DNA of 6,057 bases. Source: Aequorivita sp. (lineage in GTDB: Bacteria; Bacteroidota; Bacteroidia; Flavobacteriales; Flavobacteriaceae). The stretch spans positions 578 to 6,634 of the forward strand of contig JAGQYZ010000018.1 of assembly GCA_020435865.1 (NCBI GenBank), read 5' to 3'. The notes under the pieces were generated by a model. The model had not been told where the DNA came from, did not search any database, and worked only from the letters and a program-made list of their open reading frames with translations. How positions within the stretch are numbered: position 1 is the first letter of the stretch; the number at the start of each line of letters is the position of its first letter. Both the position numbers and the translations under genes were made by a program. Below are positions 5,612 to 6,057 of this stretch, piece by piece.

Positions 5612-6057
5612 ATGAACAAATTCATTTTTACAATTTGCACAGTGTTTTTAGTAGCCTTTTCGGCTGCTGCCCAAAGCCCTGTAGTAATGGGAAAGGTATT
5701 AGACACCAACTCCAGCGAACCCATTCCGGATGTGAAAGTTAGCATCCAGAACAGTATTTTCAATACCGTTACCAATGCAGAGGGAATATTTTCCTTTTCA
5801 AATAAATCCCTTCCGCAGGGTGAACAGATTTTGGAAATTTCAAAAGACGGTTACACTAGCCTGAAAATTCCGGTAACCATCCAGAATAATGAGCCCGTTA
5901 ATCTGAAGCCTATTTTATTGAGTGTTGACCTTCAGGAGGTCGAAGCCCAAATTGGTATTATCAGTCTTTCTGATGATCAACTTGACGAAGACGAAGGGAC
6001 TTCTTTCAACGTTTCTGGCTTGCTTCAAGCCTCCAAAGATGTGTTTTTGAATGCAGC
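5612..6057 (+). CDS. TonB-dependent receptor, N-terminal part (3' end outside window)
   Basis: The frame is open from the ATG at 5612 to the end of the window: 148 codons plus two bases. Residues 1-21 are a signal peptide (MNKFIFTICTVF, ending SAAAQ). Residues about 24-105 form a carboxypeptidase-regulatory-like beta-sandwich (PF13715 type): VVMGKVLDTNSSEPIPDVKV, then TNAEGIFSF and ISKDGYTS, the usual N-terminal extension of Bacteroidota receptors. A linker with the acidic stretch SLSDDQLDEDEG (about 117-128) leads into FNVSGLLQASKDVFLNAA, which is the start of a plug domain in which the classical NVPGLL-type pattern is modified to FNVSGLLQ. The rest of the plug and barrel lies to the right. 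The start is fixed by the signal peptide; the leader is AT-rich without a Shine-Dalgarno. It is divergent from the secreted nuclease gene. The substrate is unknown. Confidence 0.92.
   Translation, partial: MNKFIFTICTVFLVAFSAAAQSPVVMGKVLDTNSSEPIPDVKVSIQNSIFNTVTNAEGIFSFSNKSLPQGEQILEISKDGYTSLKIPVTIQNNEPVNLKPILLSVDLQEVEAQIGIISLSDDQLDEDEGTSFNVSGLLQASKDVFLNA

Noticed and set aside
5593..5775. 60-residue - strand open frame opposite the start of the second receptor
   Set aside because: It is antisense to a signal peptide and regulatory-like domain that are clearly coding on the + strand.

Overview
The window looks like chromosomal DNA from a member of the Bacteroidota, most likely the Flavobacteriaceae. 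The evidence is low GC, AT-rich leaders mostly without Shine-Dalgarno sequences, TAnnTTTG-type -7 promoter elements, an outer-membrane TonB receptor with an N-terminal carboxypeptidase-regulatory-like domain, and signal peptides ending in -AAAQ or -FFGQ. I cannot name the genus from sequence alone. Six protein genes are well supported and one more is plausible. No RNA genes, insertion sequences, CRISPR arrays or phage genes were seen, and no gene-free stretch exceeds 300 bases.

Layout, left to right. (1) 1-2049, + strand: the C-terminal part of a TonB-dependent receptor (end of plug plus whole barrel), cut by the left edge and closed by a strong intrinsic terminator at 2068-2101. (2) 2144-2584, + strand: a small four-helix membrane protein with its own likely promoter, ending at a 15-bp bidirectional terminator (2606-2641). 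(3) Four - strand genes converge on that terminator. In transcription order they are a secreted endonuclease/exonuclease/phosphatase-family enzyme (5479-4421), a small unrecognised His/Asp-rich protein starting with GTG (4329-3928), a PepSY-like lipoprotein (3861-3421) and a four-repeat DUF347-type membrane protein (3402-2659). The last two are only 18 bases apart and are almost certainly co-transcribed. (4) 5612-6057, + strand: the N-terminal part of a second TonB-dependent receptor, divergent from the nuclease gene and cut by the right edge.

How they may work together. The divergent nuclease/receptor pair shares a 132-base intergenic region with two back-to-back promoter-like elements. It could form a scavenging unit in which a secreted phosphodiesterase or nuclease releases products that the receptor imports; this is inference. 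The PepSY-like lipoprotein plus DUF347 membrane protein is the least understood part. The membrane protein has a very regular fourfold architecture (W-x9-G-x4-D at offsets of 55, 65 and 55 residues) that suggests an ancient double duplication and a transport-like fold of unknown substrate.
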